Below, in pieces: positions 43,842 to 52,150 of a stretch of DNA of 64,000 bases (position 1 is its first letter; each line of letters starts with the position of its first letter). The notes below the pieces were generated by a model that was not told where the DNA came from, did not search any database, and worked only from the letters and a program-made list of their open reading frames with translations. The stretch spans positions 1,800,971 to 1,864,970 of the forward strand of contig NZ_SODF01000002.1 in the NCBI RefSeq assembly GCF_004365875.1, written 5' to 3'. This DNA is from Kribbella kalugense (GTDB taxonomy: Bacteria; Actinomycetota; Actinomycetes; Propionibacteriales; Kribbellaceae). The position numbers and the translations under genes are program-made.

Positions 43842-45005
43842 TCAGTCCCCGATCAGGAGCGTGCCCTTGGCGAGCGGCGTGGCCAGCTCGCAGGCGCCGG
43901 TGGAGATCGTGCAGCGGATGATCGACGCCGGAGTCTCCTCACCGGTGTCGGCGAGCAGTAGTAGGTGCTGGTCGTCCTCAGGGATCCACTGCCGGAACAC
44001 GCCGGACCACTCGTGCAGCAGAGTGCCCTTCTTCGCGTCCAGCACGGCGGCGATGCCGTTGCCGTAACCGTCCTGGTAGATCGGACCGGCGATCGCGGTC
44101 GCGCCGTCAGGGGTGAAGCCGACGATCTGGTAGTCGCAGGTGCGCCACAGTCGCTTGCCGGCCGGGATGGTGAGGAGGCTGCTGCAGCTGTTCTGGTCGG
44201 ACAGAGTGGTCAGCGACCCCGCCGTACCGACGCTCGACACCGCCATCGCCTGCGGGACTGCGTCGATCGTGATCACCTTGGACTGATCGGGACTCCACTC
44301 GTACAGGGTGGAGGTCCCGTCCTGGGTCGTCGACGCGTCGAAGTACACCTTGTCGTTGAGGTAGCCCAGCAGTGTGGCGTTCCAGATGTTCGGCATGGTG
44401 ATCTTCTGGACGCCGGCCCGGCCCTGGTCCTGCTCGGCGTAGAAGGTCGTTGCGCCGGTCGCCTCACCGGTGGCCTTCAGACGCGAGCCGACGTACGCGG
44501 CGCCGAGACCGTCGGCGGTGGTGATGATCTGGGTGACGTCCGGGGTCTGGCCGGTGACCTTGCCGTCGGTGTCGATGGTGAGCATCTCCGTGCCGTAGCC
44601 CTTGGTGACCACGGCGAGCGCCGACGAGCCGAGCCGGGCGACCGCCTGGATGTCGGTGCTGCCGGGGACCTTGACGTCGTTGCCGGCGCCACCGCGGATC
44701 GTTCGGCCGCTCAGGTAGGTGATCTGCGGCGCCCGGCCGGGTTGGAGCTTCTTGAGGTCGATCTTGGTTTTCACCGGTCCGGTGCTGATCGGAGTGGAGG
44801 TCTTGGCCTCCGGTGTCGTCGTCGAGGGCGTCGGCTTGGCGGTCGGCGTTGTGCTCGCGGACGGAGACTGGGAGCTGGAGAGCGGCGCCACATCGGCCTC
44901 CGCGGTCTGTGGGCCCTTGCGGTAGGCGAGGGCTCCGCCGCTGGCGATGGCGGCCACGGCGACAGCTGCTACCAGGGCGACCAGACGGCCGTTCTGCAGT
45001 CGCAT
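43842..45005 (-). CDS. Membrane-anchored extracytoplasmic protein, propeller-like, copy 2
   Basis: 387 residues, paralog of the next gene: same membrane span (LVALVAAVAVAAIASGGALAY), Ser/Thr/Pro linker, and shared blocks (VPGSTDIQAVARLGSSALAV versus VPGSSSLMDVARLGSSVLAT; CDYQIVGFTPDG versus CDYRITGFTPDG; RCTISTGACE versus RCSLETAACE). GGAG is 7 nt before ATG 45005. It is divergent from a Ser/Thr kinase with its own extracellular domain. Role unknown; sensing or scaffolding at the cell surface is inference. Confidence 0.7.
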   Translation of the reverse strand: MRLQNGRLVALVAAVAVAAIASGGALAYRKGPQTAEADVAPLSSSQSPSASTTPTAKPTPSTTTPEAKTSTPISTGPVKTKIDLKKLQPGRAPQITYLSGRTIRGGAGNDVKVPGSTDIQAVARLGSSALAVVTKGYGTEMLTIDTDGKVTGQTPDVTQIITTADGLGAAYVGSRLKATGEATGATTFYAEQDQGRAGVQKITMPNIWNATLLGYLNDKVYFDASTTQDGTSTLYEWSPDQSKVITIDAVPQAMAVSSVGTAGSLTTLSDQNSCSSLLTIPAGKRLWRTCDYQIVGFTPDGATAIAGPIYQDGYGNGIAAVLDAKKGTLLHEWSGVFRQWIPEDDQHLLLLADTGEETPASIIRCTISTGACELATPLAKGTLLIGD

Positions 45006-45161
45006 CGGCGAGCTCCTATCGAACCTGGTCAGTTGGCACGGCGTGAATTGACCGGGCGGCGGACCACGGCCGAGGGGCCCCAGGAGCCCGCTGTCGGGAG
45101 ATGTGACGTCGGAAAACACTGCTTTGTTCACTCCAGCGAACGGGTCGCAGGAGTGATCGAG

Positions 45162-45167
45162 CATAAT
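45162..45167 (+). promoter_or_regulatory. -10 box upstream of the Ser/Thr kinase
   Basis: CATAAT lies 6 nt before ATG 45174, giving a leaderless transcript. It is in the 168-nt divergent region with the anchored paralogs. Confidence 0.4.
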
Positions 45168-45173
45168 TGCGCC

Positions 45174-46598
45174 ATGGACCAGCCACCCCGGATCGGCCGG
45201 TACTCCCTGGTCCGCCGGGTGGGTGCCGGAGGTTTCGCGACCGTTTGGCTGGCCCGGGACGAGCAACTGGACGCCGAGGTCGCGGTCAAGATCCTGTCCG
45301 AGAACTGGGTCGAGGACGAGGATGTCCGTCGCCGGTTCCTGGCCGAGGGCCGGTTCCTGCGCAAGGTCGACTCGCTGTACGTCGTCGGTGTGCACGACAT
45401 CGGCGAGGCCGACGACGGCCGCCCGTTCATGGTCCTCACCTACGCCGACGGCGGCACGCTCGCGGACCGGATCAAGGCCGGCCCGCTCGAGTTCGCCGAG
45501 GCGGTCCGGATCATCACCCAGGTCGGCCGAGGCCTGAAGCACCTGCACGCGCGCGGCGTACTGCACCGGGACGTGAAGCCGGCCAACGTGCTGTTCCGCA
45601 CCGATCCGTCCGGCGACCGCGCGATGCTGTCCGACCTCGGTCTGGGCAAGTCGCTGGCCGAGGTCTCCCGGATCACGATGCCCGGCGGCACTCCGGCGTA
45701 CGTCGCTCCCGAACAGGTGATGGGCGAGCGGCTGGACCACCGCGCCGACCTGTACTCGCTCGGTGCGGTCGCGTACGCCGCTTTCACCGGACAGGCACCA
45801 CATGGCGTGGCCAGCCTCGGTGCGGTGATGCAGATCGACGCACCGCCGCCGTCGATGACCACGCTGCGCGAAGACGTGCCGGATGCGATCGACGTCGTCG
45901 TACGGCGTGCTCTGGAGCCGGACCGGGACCAGCGGTGGCCTGACCTGGACAGCTTCCTCAACGCGCTCCGTGAGGCGCACACCACGGGCAAGGTCCCGGC
46001 CAGGCTGGTGCCGGCCGCAGAGATGCCCACGCCGGCTGCCGCGACCGGTCCGGTCGACCAGGCGACCGCATTGGCCAGCTCCAACGAGCCGACCGTCGCA
46101 ACACGGCCCCGGCGCAGGCGGCGTACCGCTGTCATCACTGCCCTCGCGGCTGTCGTTTTGGCAGCAGGCGGAGGGTACGGCGGGTATGAGTACGTCCTGA
46201 GCCGTTTGGTGAAGGTCGAGAACAAGCCACTGTCCGTCGAGGTCCCGCGTACCTGGTCGCAGAAGGCGGTCGACCAGGGGAACTCGTTGCTGGTCAGCAC
46301 GAGTACGGCGAACTGGCAGAGCAATCCACAGATCGAGGGCGTCTTCGTCGGGCTGGTCACCGGGTCGACGCTGCCCAGAAGCACCACTGCGCCGGAGGGC
46401 TGTACTGCGGGTACTCCGGACACGTCTCAGCAGCAGGTGGTCACCTTCCAGTACAGCTGCAACCAGGGACCCGGCGTGGTCGAGCAGTACCGACAGCTCG
46501 ACAAGACCAAGCAGCTCCGGATCCAGGTACGCGAGTCCGACCCGAAGCTCCGCCAAACCGTCCTCAACTCAGTGAACTACGCCCCACTAGGGGACTAG
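45174..46598 (+). CDS. Membrane Ser/Thr protein kinase (Hanks type, Pkn-like)
   Basis: 474 residues. Kinase domain about 8-270: GAGGFATVW P-loop, VAVKI with Lys39, LHRDVKPAN with catalytic Asp133, SDLGLG in place of DFG (metal Asp154), TPAYVAPEQ. A cytoplasmic linker with RPRRRRR precedes a single span (about 318-336) and a 135-residue extracytoplasmic domain with a cysteine pair (EGCTAGT and YSCNQG). It phosphorylates proteins in response to an external or envelope signal. Activity is plausible despite DLG, which occurs in other active kinases. It overlaps the convergent secreted-protein gene by 12 nt. Confidence 0.9.
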   Translation: MDQPPRIGRYSLVRRVGAGGFATVWLARDEQLDAEVAVKILSENWVEDEDVRRRFLAEGRFLRKVDSLYVVGVHDIGEADDGRPFMVLTYADGGTLADRIKAGPLEFAEAVRIITQVGRGLKHLHARGVLHRDVKPANVLFRTDPSGDRAMLSDLGLGKSLAEVSRITMPGGTPAYVAPEQVMGERLDHRADLYSLGAVAYAAFTGQAPHGVASLGAVMQIDAPPPSMTTLREDVPDAIDVVVRRALEPDRDQRWPDLDSFLNALREAHTTGKVPARLVPAAEMPTPAAATGPVDQATALASSNEPTVATRPRRRRRTAVITALAAVVLAAGGGYGGYEYVLSRLVKVENKPLSVEVPRTWSQKAVDQGNSLLVSTSTANWQSNPQIEGVFVGLVTGSTLPRSTTAPEGCTAGTPDTSQQQVVTFQYSCNQGPGVVEQYRQLDKTKQLRIQVRESDPKLRQTVLNSVNYAPLGD

Positions 46599-47522
46599 CG
46601 ACGTCAAGGACGAGATCGACGCCTTGTGCATCCGGGGGATGACGTTGAGGGTGGCAGGGTCCGAGGCGTACAGGTACGAGCCGGACTCGTAGACCAGGTA
46701 CGCGGTCCCGTTGTACTCCGTGATGCCTTCGGTCATGCTCGGTGCCCGGAAGCAGCTCAGTGCTGCGGCGTCCAGGTCTTTCTGACCGCGCTTCACCACA
46801 TAGATGTTGCTGCGGTTCCCACGCCCGTACGACGTGCTGTAAATGAAGTGGCTCGCGGTGACGGTCAGTCCCTGCGTTTTGGTCGGGATCTCCCAAGCGC
46901 CTGCCTGTGTGGTCAGCGTGCCGTCGTCGGCGATCTTGTACTCGTACATGGTCCCGCGGCCGGTGTCGTTGAACGTCCCGGCGAACAGCGAGTCCCCGTA
47001 GCCCCCGATGAACGACGAGCCGGCCACGTCCCGCGCAGTACCGACCTGTGCGAGGTACGGCGTACCTGCTGCCTTCAACGCGTCACGTAGCTCGGTCAGC
47101 CGGTATTTCCGGATGCTGCTGCCCTGGCCGGCCACGAACGCCCAGCCTTTGCTCACGGTGATCCCACCGGCGTGTGTCTCGGCGATCGCGACCACACCGA
47201 CCGTGGCGCCGGTGGACGGATTGATGCCGTAGATCTCGGAGTCCGCGCCCGCGCGGTACGCCGCGACGAGGAGCAGGTTCTGGCCGGAGCCGTCCCAGTT
47301 GTACCAAGTGCCGGCGCCTTGCGGGGTGTAGGTGCTGAGGTTCGGGATGCTCGCGCTGTTGCTGAAGCGGGCGTCGTACTTCTTCGATGCGGACGTACCG
47401 TCGTAGAACGTCGAGCCGCCGGTGGTGTCGGTGTCGCAGCTGATCGCGGCGTGCGCGGGCAGGGCTGCGGTGAGTGCGGTAGCGGTGGTGATCAGGGCGG
47501 TCGAGATGGCAAGAATGCGCAT
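46587..47522 (-). CDS. Secreted protein with propeller-like repeats, unknown function
   Basis: 311 residues. A Sec signal (RILAISTALITTATALTAALPAHA) is followed by an all-beta sequence. Repeating strand pairs such as GSGQNLLLVAAYR, SEIYGINPSTGATVGVVAI and GYGDSLFAGTFND resemble a beta-propeller. Two cysteines (ISCDTD and LSCFRAP) may pair. AGAGGT precedes ATG 47522. The stop overlaps the kinase gene. No family recognised. Confidence 0.65.
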   Translation of the reverse strand: MRILAISTALITTATALTAALPAHAAISCDTDTTGGSTFYDGTSASKKYDARFSNSASIPNLSTYTPQGAGTWYNWDGSGQNLLLVAAYRAGADSEIYGINPSTGATVGVVAIAETHAGGITVSKGWAFVAGQGSSIRKYRLTELRDALKAAGTPYLAQVGTARDVAGSSFIGGYGDSLFAGTFNDTGRGTMYEYKIADDGTLTTQAGAWEIPTKTQGLTVTASHFIYSTSYGRGNRSNIYVVKRGQKDLDAAALSCFRAPSMTEGITEYNGTAYLVYESGSYLYASDPATLNVIPRMHKASISSLTSLVP

Positions 47523-47627
47523 GGTGACCTCTGGAGGTTGGGCGGAAACCTACGAGAATTTCAGAGTAGATCGGCATTTAGTAACGTGCGAGGGTTCACC
47601 GGGCGTCGGTTCGCCGAACAGACGCCG

Positions 47628-47633
47628 TACCGT
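47628..47633 (+). promoter_or_regulatory. -10 box, probable leaderless promoter
   Basis: TACCGT is followed after 7 nt by ATG 47641. There is no Shine-Dalgarno sequence. Confidence 0.45.
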
Positions 47634-47640
47634 AGGCCTC

Positions 47641-48975
47641 ATGACCGATCTGTCTGCGGCGATCGACCGCGTTCTGCCCAGTGTCCGTGCCGATCTCGAG
47701 GACCTCATCCGGATCCCGTCGGTCAGTTACGAACCGGCTCGTGCGGCCGACGTCCAGCGGTCCGCCGAGGCGACCGCGGCGTTGTTCGAGGCCGAGGGCT
47801 TCACGGTGAAGATCGTCCGGGCCGGCGACGGTGCGCCGGCGGTGATCGCGAAGAAGCCGGCCCCGGCAGGGAAGCCGACCGTGCTGCTCTACGCGCACCA
47901 CGACGTACAGCCGACCGGACCGGTCGAGCAGTGGACGTCCGAGCCGTTCGTGCCGACCGAGCGCGATGACCGGCTGTACGGACGCGGTGCGGCCGACGAC
48001 AAGGCCGGCATCGCCGCCCACCTGGCCGCCGTACGGGCCTTCGGCAACGATCTGCCGGTCGGCGTGACGGTGTTCGTCGAGGGTGAGGAGGAGATCGGCT
48101 CGCCGACCCTGCTGCAGTTGCTCGACGAGTACTCCGACGACCTCGCCGCGGACGCGATCGTGATCGCCGACTCCGGCAACTGGGAGGTCGGGACGCCGGC
48201 ACTGACAGTGTCGCTGCGAGGCCTGGTCGAGGCGTACGTCGAGGTTCGGACGCTCGACCACGCGGTCCACTCCGGTCTGTTCGGCGGACCGATCCCGGAC
48301 GCGCTGTCGGCGTTGTGCCGACTGCTCGCCACCCTGCACGACGACAAGGGCGACGTCGCGGTTGATGGGCTGCACGCGTCCCGGGCGGCGGACGTGGTGT
48401 ACCCGGAGGACCGGCTGCGGGCGGAGTCTTCGGTGCTCGATTCCGTTCGGCTGACCGGCTCGGGTTCGCTGGTCGACCGGCTCTGGACCCGGCCGGCGGT
48501 GGCCGTGGTCGGCATCGACGCGCCGTCCGTGGCGGAGGCCAGCAACACGCTGGTGCCGGTCGCGCGGGCCAAGGTCAGCCTGCGGGTCGCGCCGGGTGAT
48601 GACGCTCTGAAGGCGAGCGTTGCCTTGAAGGAGCACCTCGAGAGCCACGCGCCCTGGGGTGCGCAGGTCACCGTCACCGAGGGGCAGAACGGCCAGCCGT
48701 GCAGCGTGAACGCCCGCGGCGCCGGGTACGAAGCAGCCCGCTCGGCGTTCCAGGAGGCCTGGGGTGTCGAGCCCGTGGACATGGGAATGGGCGGCTCGAT
48801 CCCGTTCATCGCCGAGTTCCAGCAGGCCTTCCCGGAGGCCGCGATCCTGGTCACCGGCGTCGAGGACCCGGACACCCGCGCCCACGGAATCGACGAGGGC
48901 CTGCACCTCGCCGAATTCCGCAAGGTCTGCCTAGCAGAGGCTCTGTTGTTGCAGAACCTCGCAAACCAAGCATGA
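47641..48975 (+). CDS. M20-family dipeptidase/metallopeptidase
   Basis: 444 residues. Metal-binding motifs YAHHDVQPTG, YGRGAADDKAGIAAHL and VEGEEEIGSP (with the general-base Glu) are intact. A dimerisation domain spans about 190-320, and the last His ligand is in TRAHGIDEGLHLAEF. It matches cytosolic actinobacterial dipeptidases that cleave small peptides; specificity is unknown. ATG 47641 follows a -10 box by 7 nt. Confidence 0.9.
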   Translation: MTDLSAAIDRVLPSVRADLEDLIRIPSVSYEPARAADVQRSAEATAALFEAEGFTVKIVRAGDGAPAVIAKKPAPAGKPTVLLYAHHDVQPTGPVEQWTSEPFVPTERDDRLYGRGAADDKAGIAAHLAAVRAFGNDLPVGVTVFVEGEEEIGSPTLLQLLDEYSDDLAADAIVIADSGNWEVGTPALTVSLRGLVEAYVEVRTLDHAVHSGLFGGPIPDALSALCRLLATLHDDKGDVAVDGLHASRAADVVYPEDRLRAESSVLDSVRLTGSGSLVDRLWTRPAVAVVGIDAPSVAEASNTLVPVARAKVSLRVAPGDDALKASVALKEHLESHAPWGAQVTVTEGQNGQPCSVNARGAGYEAARSAFQEAWGVEPVDMGMGGSIPFIAEFQQAFPEAAILVTGVEDPDTRAHGIDEGLHLAEFRKVCLAEALLLQNLANQA

Positions 48976-49005
48976 CCGGGCTTTCCGGCGACCCAGTGTT
49001 TGGCA

Positions 49006-49011
49006 TAGGTT
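49006..49011 (+). promoter_or_regulatory. -10 box, probable leaderless promoter of the pnt operon
   Basis: TAGGTT is followed after 7 nt by GTG 49019. Confidence 0.5.
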
Positions 49012-49018
49012 TCGGCGA

Positions 49019-50143
49019 GTGAAGATCGCAGTCGTACGGGAGACCAGACCGGCCGAGCGCCGGGTCGCGCTGGTGCCGGAACAAGTCGCGAAACTGATCG
49101 AGCTCGGCTACGAGGTCGCGGTCGAGCCGGCCGCTGGTGAACGTGCGCTGTTCTCCGACGACCTGTACCGCGACGCGGGTGCCGACGTGGCCTGGGGTGC
49201 CGACCACGCGGCGACGATCGTGACATCGGTTCAGCCGCTCGAGCGCGAGCGTCTGCAGCGGTTGCACGCAGGTACGGCGCTGATGTCGTTCCTGCCGACC
49301 AACCCGCCGGATGTGGTCCGTACCGCCACCCGCGCCAAGCTGACCGCGTTCGCGATGGAGCTGATCCCGCGGATCTCCCGGGCCCAGTCGATGGACGCGC
49401 TGTCCTCCCAGGCGCTCGTCGCCGGATACCGGGCCGCGATCGTCGCGGCCGAGCGGCTGCCGCGCTTCTTCCCGCTGAACATGACCGCCGCGGGTACGGT
49501 CCCGCCGGCGCAGGTCGTCGTACTCGGCGCTGGTGTGGCCGGTCTGCAGGCGATCGCCACCGCGAAACGCCTCGGCGCCGTCGTGAAGGCGTACGACGTT
49601 CGTACGGCGGCGGCCGAGGAGATCGCGTCGATGGGCGCCGTGCCGATCGAGCTCGAACTGGGCACGCTGGACGGTCCTGGTGGGTACGCCCGGGAGATGA
49701 CGCCCGAGCGGGCTCAGCTCCAGCGGGAGCTGCTGACGCCGTACATCGCCGCCGCGGACGCGTTGATCACGACAGCCGCCGTACCAGGCCGGACCGCACC
49801 GATGCTGGTCTCGCGCTCCATGGTCGAGCAGATGAAGCCAGGCTCCGTGGTCGTCGACCTCGCCTCCGAACAGGGCGGCAACGTCGAAGGATCCGTCGCC
49901 GGGACCGAGCTGACCATCGGCGAAGCCCTGGTCTGGGGCGGTGCGAACGTGGCGAGCCAGATGGCCGGACCGGCGTCGCGGCTCTACGGTCAGAACATCG
50001 CGAACCTGATCCGGTTGATGACGCGGAACGCCGCGTTCGACCCCGACTTCGACGACGAGATCGTCCGCGGCTGCTGCGTCACCCACGACGGCAGCGTCCT
50101 GCACGAGCCCACCCGCAAACTCCTGGAGGGGCAGCTCCCGTGA
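49019..50143 (+). CDS. pntAA: NAD(P) transhydrogenase subunit alpha, part 1 (NAD-binding)
   Basis: 374 residues of the soluble domain I. RPAERRVALVPE, the MSFLPTNPPDVVR segment and the Rossmann motif VVVLGAGVAGLQAIATAKRLGA bind NAD(H). RISRAQSMDALSSQA is the mobile region. With the next two genes it forms a split, proton-translocating transhydrogenase that reduces NADP with NADH. GTG 49019 follows a -10 box. GTGA overlap with pntAB. Confidence 0.93.
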   Translation: MKIAVVRETRPAERRVALVPEQVAKLIELGYEVAVEPAAGERALFSDDLYRDAGADVAWGADHAATIVTSVQPLERERLQRLHAGTALMSFLPTNPPDVVRTATRAKLTAFAMELIPRISRAQSMDALSSQALVAGYRAAIVAAERLPRFFPLNMTAAGTVPPAQVVVLGAGVAGLQAIATAKRLGAVVKAYDVRTAAAEEIASMGAVPIELELGTLDGPGGYAREMTPERAQLQRELLTPYIAAADALITTAAVPGRTAPMLVSRSMVEQMKPGSVVVDLASEQGGNVEGSVAGTELTIGEALVWGGANVASQMAGPASRLYGQNIANLIRLMTRNAAFDPDFDDEIVRGCCVTHDGSVLHEPTRKLLEGQLP

Positions 50144-50445
50144 GCGAGTCCATCGCGCTACTCACGATCTTCGTACTCGCGGCGTTCGTCGGGGTCGAGG
50201 TGATCAGCAAGGTCTCCTCGACCCTGCACACCCCGCTGATGTCCGGGGCGAACGCGATCCACGGCGTCATCCTGGTCGGCGCCATCATCGTTACCGGCGC
50301 GACCGACTCGACGATCGTGATGATCGTCGGACTGCTGGCCGTCGTACTCGCGACCGTCAACATGGTCGGCGGGTTCGTGGTCACGGACCGGATGCTCGAG
50401 ATGTTCAAAGGCCCGGGGGCTCGCAAGAAGGAGCTGCACAAGTGA
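50140..50445 (+). CDS. pntAB: NAD(P) transhydrogenase subunit alpha, part 2 (membrane)
   Basis: 101 residues with three to four membrane helices (ALLTIFVLAAFVGVEVI, PLMSGANAIHGVILVGAIIV, IVMIVGLLAVVLATVNMVGGF), and the TDRMLEMF C-terminus typical of PntAB. It supplies part of the proton channel. It overlaps pntAA and pntB by 4 nt on each side. Confidence 0.93.
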   Translation: MSESIALLTIFVLAAFVGVEVISKVSSTLHTPLMSGANAIHGVILVGAIIVTGATDSTIVMIVGLLAVVLATVNMVGGFVVTDRMLEMFKGPGARKKELHK

Positions 50446-51812
50446 TCCCCACCTGGGCCCAGATCGGCTATCTGGTCGCCGCGGTCTGCTTCATCGTCGC
50501 GCTGAAGGCGCTGTCGTCGCCGCGCAGCGCGCGGACCGGCAACCTGATCGGCGCCGCGGGTGCGGTACTCGCGGTGATCATCACGTTCGCGGCGTACAAG
50601 CCGAACCACCTGGCGCCGATCCTGATCGCGCTGGTGATCGGCACGGTCGGCGGTGTGGTCGGGTCGCGGCGGGTGCAGATGACCCAGATGCCGCAGCTCG
50701 TTGCCTTGTTCAACGGTGTCGGCGGTGGCGCGGCCGCGCTGGTCGCGTTGCTGGAGCTCGGCGAGGTCTCGTCCGACGCGACGGTCGCGGCGATCGCCTC
50801 GGCGTTCACGATCCTGGTCGGCGCGATCAGCTTCTCCGGATCGGTGGTGACGTTCACCAAGCTGCAGGAGCTGATGACGACCCGGCCGGTGACGTTCCCG
50901 GGGCTGCCGGTGCTGTTCATCGCGTCGATCCTCGGTGGCGTGGCGCTGAGCGTCTGGCTGGTGTCGGATCCGCGGGTGTGGGTCGGCGTACTGCTCTGCC
51001 TGGTCGGTCTCGCGATCGGCGTGATGCTGGTGCTGCCGGTGGGCGGTGCCGACGTACCGATCGTGATCTCGCTGCTGAACGCGTTCACGGGTCTGACGGT
51101 GGCCGCGAGTGGTTACGTGCTCGGCAACACGCTGCTGCTGGTGGCGGGCACGCTGGTCGGTGCGGCCGGTACGTTGCTGACCAAGCTGATGGCCGACGCG
51201 ATGGGGCGGTCGGTCTTCAACATCCTCTTCGGTGCCGTCCGCGGTGGGTCGACGCTGGGTGCCGGCACGGTGTCCGAGCGGCCGGTGATCTCCGGTGGGC
51301 CGGAGGACGTCGCGATCCTGCTCGGGTACGCGAACAAGGTCATCATCGTGCCCGGGTACGGTCTCGCGGTCGCCCAGGCGCAACACACCCTCCGCGACCT
51401 GGTCGAGGAGCTCCAGTCCCGCGGGGTGAAGGTCGACTACGCCATCCACCCGGTGGCCGGCCGGATGCCCGGTCACATGAACGTGCTGCTGGCCGAGGCC
51501 CAGGTGCCTTATGAGCAGCTCCGCGAGATGGACGACATCAACGGCGACTTCAAGACGACGGACGTCGTACTGGTCGTCGGCGCGAACGACGTGGTCAACC
51601 CTGCCGCCCGCAACAGCCCGTCGGCCCCGATCTACGGCATGCCGATCCTGAACGCCGACGAGGCCCAGCGAGTCATCTTCCTCAAACGCTCCATGCGCCC
51701 CGGCTTCGCCGGCATCGAGAACGAACTCCTCTACGACCCGCGGACCACGTTGCTGTTCGGCGACGCCCGCGACTCGCTGACCAAACTCCTCGCGGCGTTG
51801 AAGACCGTCTGA
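50442..51812 (+). CDS. pntB: NAD(P) transhydrogenase subunit beta
   Basis: 456 residues. Nine or so helices form the remaining channel (about 1-270), followed by domain III for NADP binding with VIIVPGYGLAVAQAQ, HPVAGRMPGHMNVLLAEA, LVVGANDVVNPAA and VIFLKRSMRPGFAGIENEL. It completes the complex. GTG 50442 overlaps pntAB. A perfect hairpin follows 3 nt after the stop. Confidence 0.95.
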   Translation: MIPTWAQIGYLVAAVCFIVALKALSSPRSARTGNLIGAAGAVLAVIITFAAYKPNHLAPILIALVIGTVGGVVGSRRVQMTQMPQLVALFNGVGGGAAALVALLELGEVSSDATVAAIASAFTILVGAISFSGSVVTFTKLQELMTTRPVTFPGLPVLFIASILGGVALSVWLVSDPRVWVGVLLCLVGLAIGVMLVLPVGGADVPIVISLLNAFTGLTVAASGYVLGNTLLLVAGTLVGAAGTLLTKLMADAMGRSVFNILFGAVRGGSTLGAGTVSERPVISGGPEDVAILLGYANKVIIVPGYGLAVAQAQHTLRDLVEELQSRGVKVDYAIHPVAGRMPGHMNVLLAEAQVPYEQLREMDDINGDFKTTDVVLVVGANDVVNPAARNSPSAPIYGMPILNADEAQRVIFLKRSMRPGFAGIENELLYDPRTTLLFGDARDSLTKLLAALKTV

Positions 51813-51815
51813 GTG

Positions 51816-51836
51816 TCCCCGGGATATTCCCGGGGA
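51816..51836 (+). terminator. Hairpin after pntB
   Basis: TCCCCGGGA-TAT-TCCCCGGGA-type hairpin: 9-bp perfect arms at 51816-51824 and 51828-51836, 3 nt after the stop. A palindrome ACAACGTTGT (51837-51846) adjoins it. Confidence 0.7.
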
Positions 51837-51846
51837 ACAACGTTGT

Positions 51847-52102
51847 CATCCGAAAAGGCGGGTACTAAACCACACCCGCGGCTTTCCCCGCAACCGTCTG
51901 GCACCTTCCTGCCCGAAATTCGCGGCAGCCGGTCCAGGCCGGTAAGAAGATCAGCACCCCATGGCCGCCCCCGGTCAACGACCTACCCCGGCCACCCGCC
52001 TCCGTTGCCCCGCTCCGCCCCCTCTGTTTGACTTTCCAACCGAGAGGCCCGGGCGGCGCACCCATTTCCCTCTCCTCCCCGCCCCACTCGAAGGAGACCC
52101 TT
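51847..52102. other. Intergenic stretch without a recognised feature
   Basis: About 256 nt, C-rich on the plus strand towards 52100. I see no promoter, repeat or coding signal. A 186-codon open frame from 51961 has no homology-like sequence and runs antisense into the regulator gene. Confidence 0.4.
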
Positions 52103-52150
52103 TTGCCTCACCCCCACCCACCCCTTTCCCGCTCCTGGGACTGGGGCTAA
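52103..52150 (+). CDS. Candidate 15-residue peptide ORF
   Basis: TTG start with a good Shine-Dalgarno sequence (AAGGAG at 52091-52096, 6 nt spacing) encodes MPHPHPPLSRSWDWG and stops at TAA 52148-52150. It overlaps the regulator stop by 4 nt on the other strand. No homology can be claimed. It could be a chance ORF, a peptide signal, or a small toxin. Confidence 0.2.
   Translation: MPHPHPPLSRSWDWG

Noticed and set aside
45174..46598. Kinase inactive because DFG reads DLG
   Set aside because: Lys39, HRD Asp133 and the metal Asp154 are all present, and DLG occurs in active kinases.
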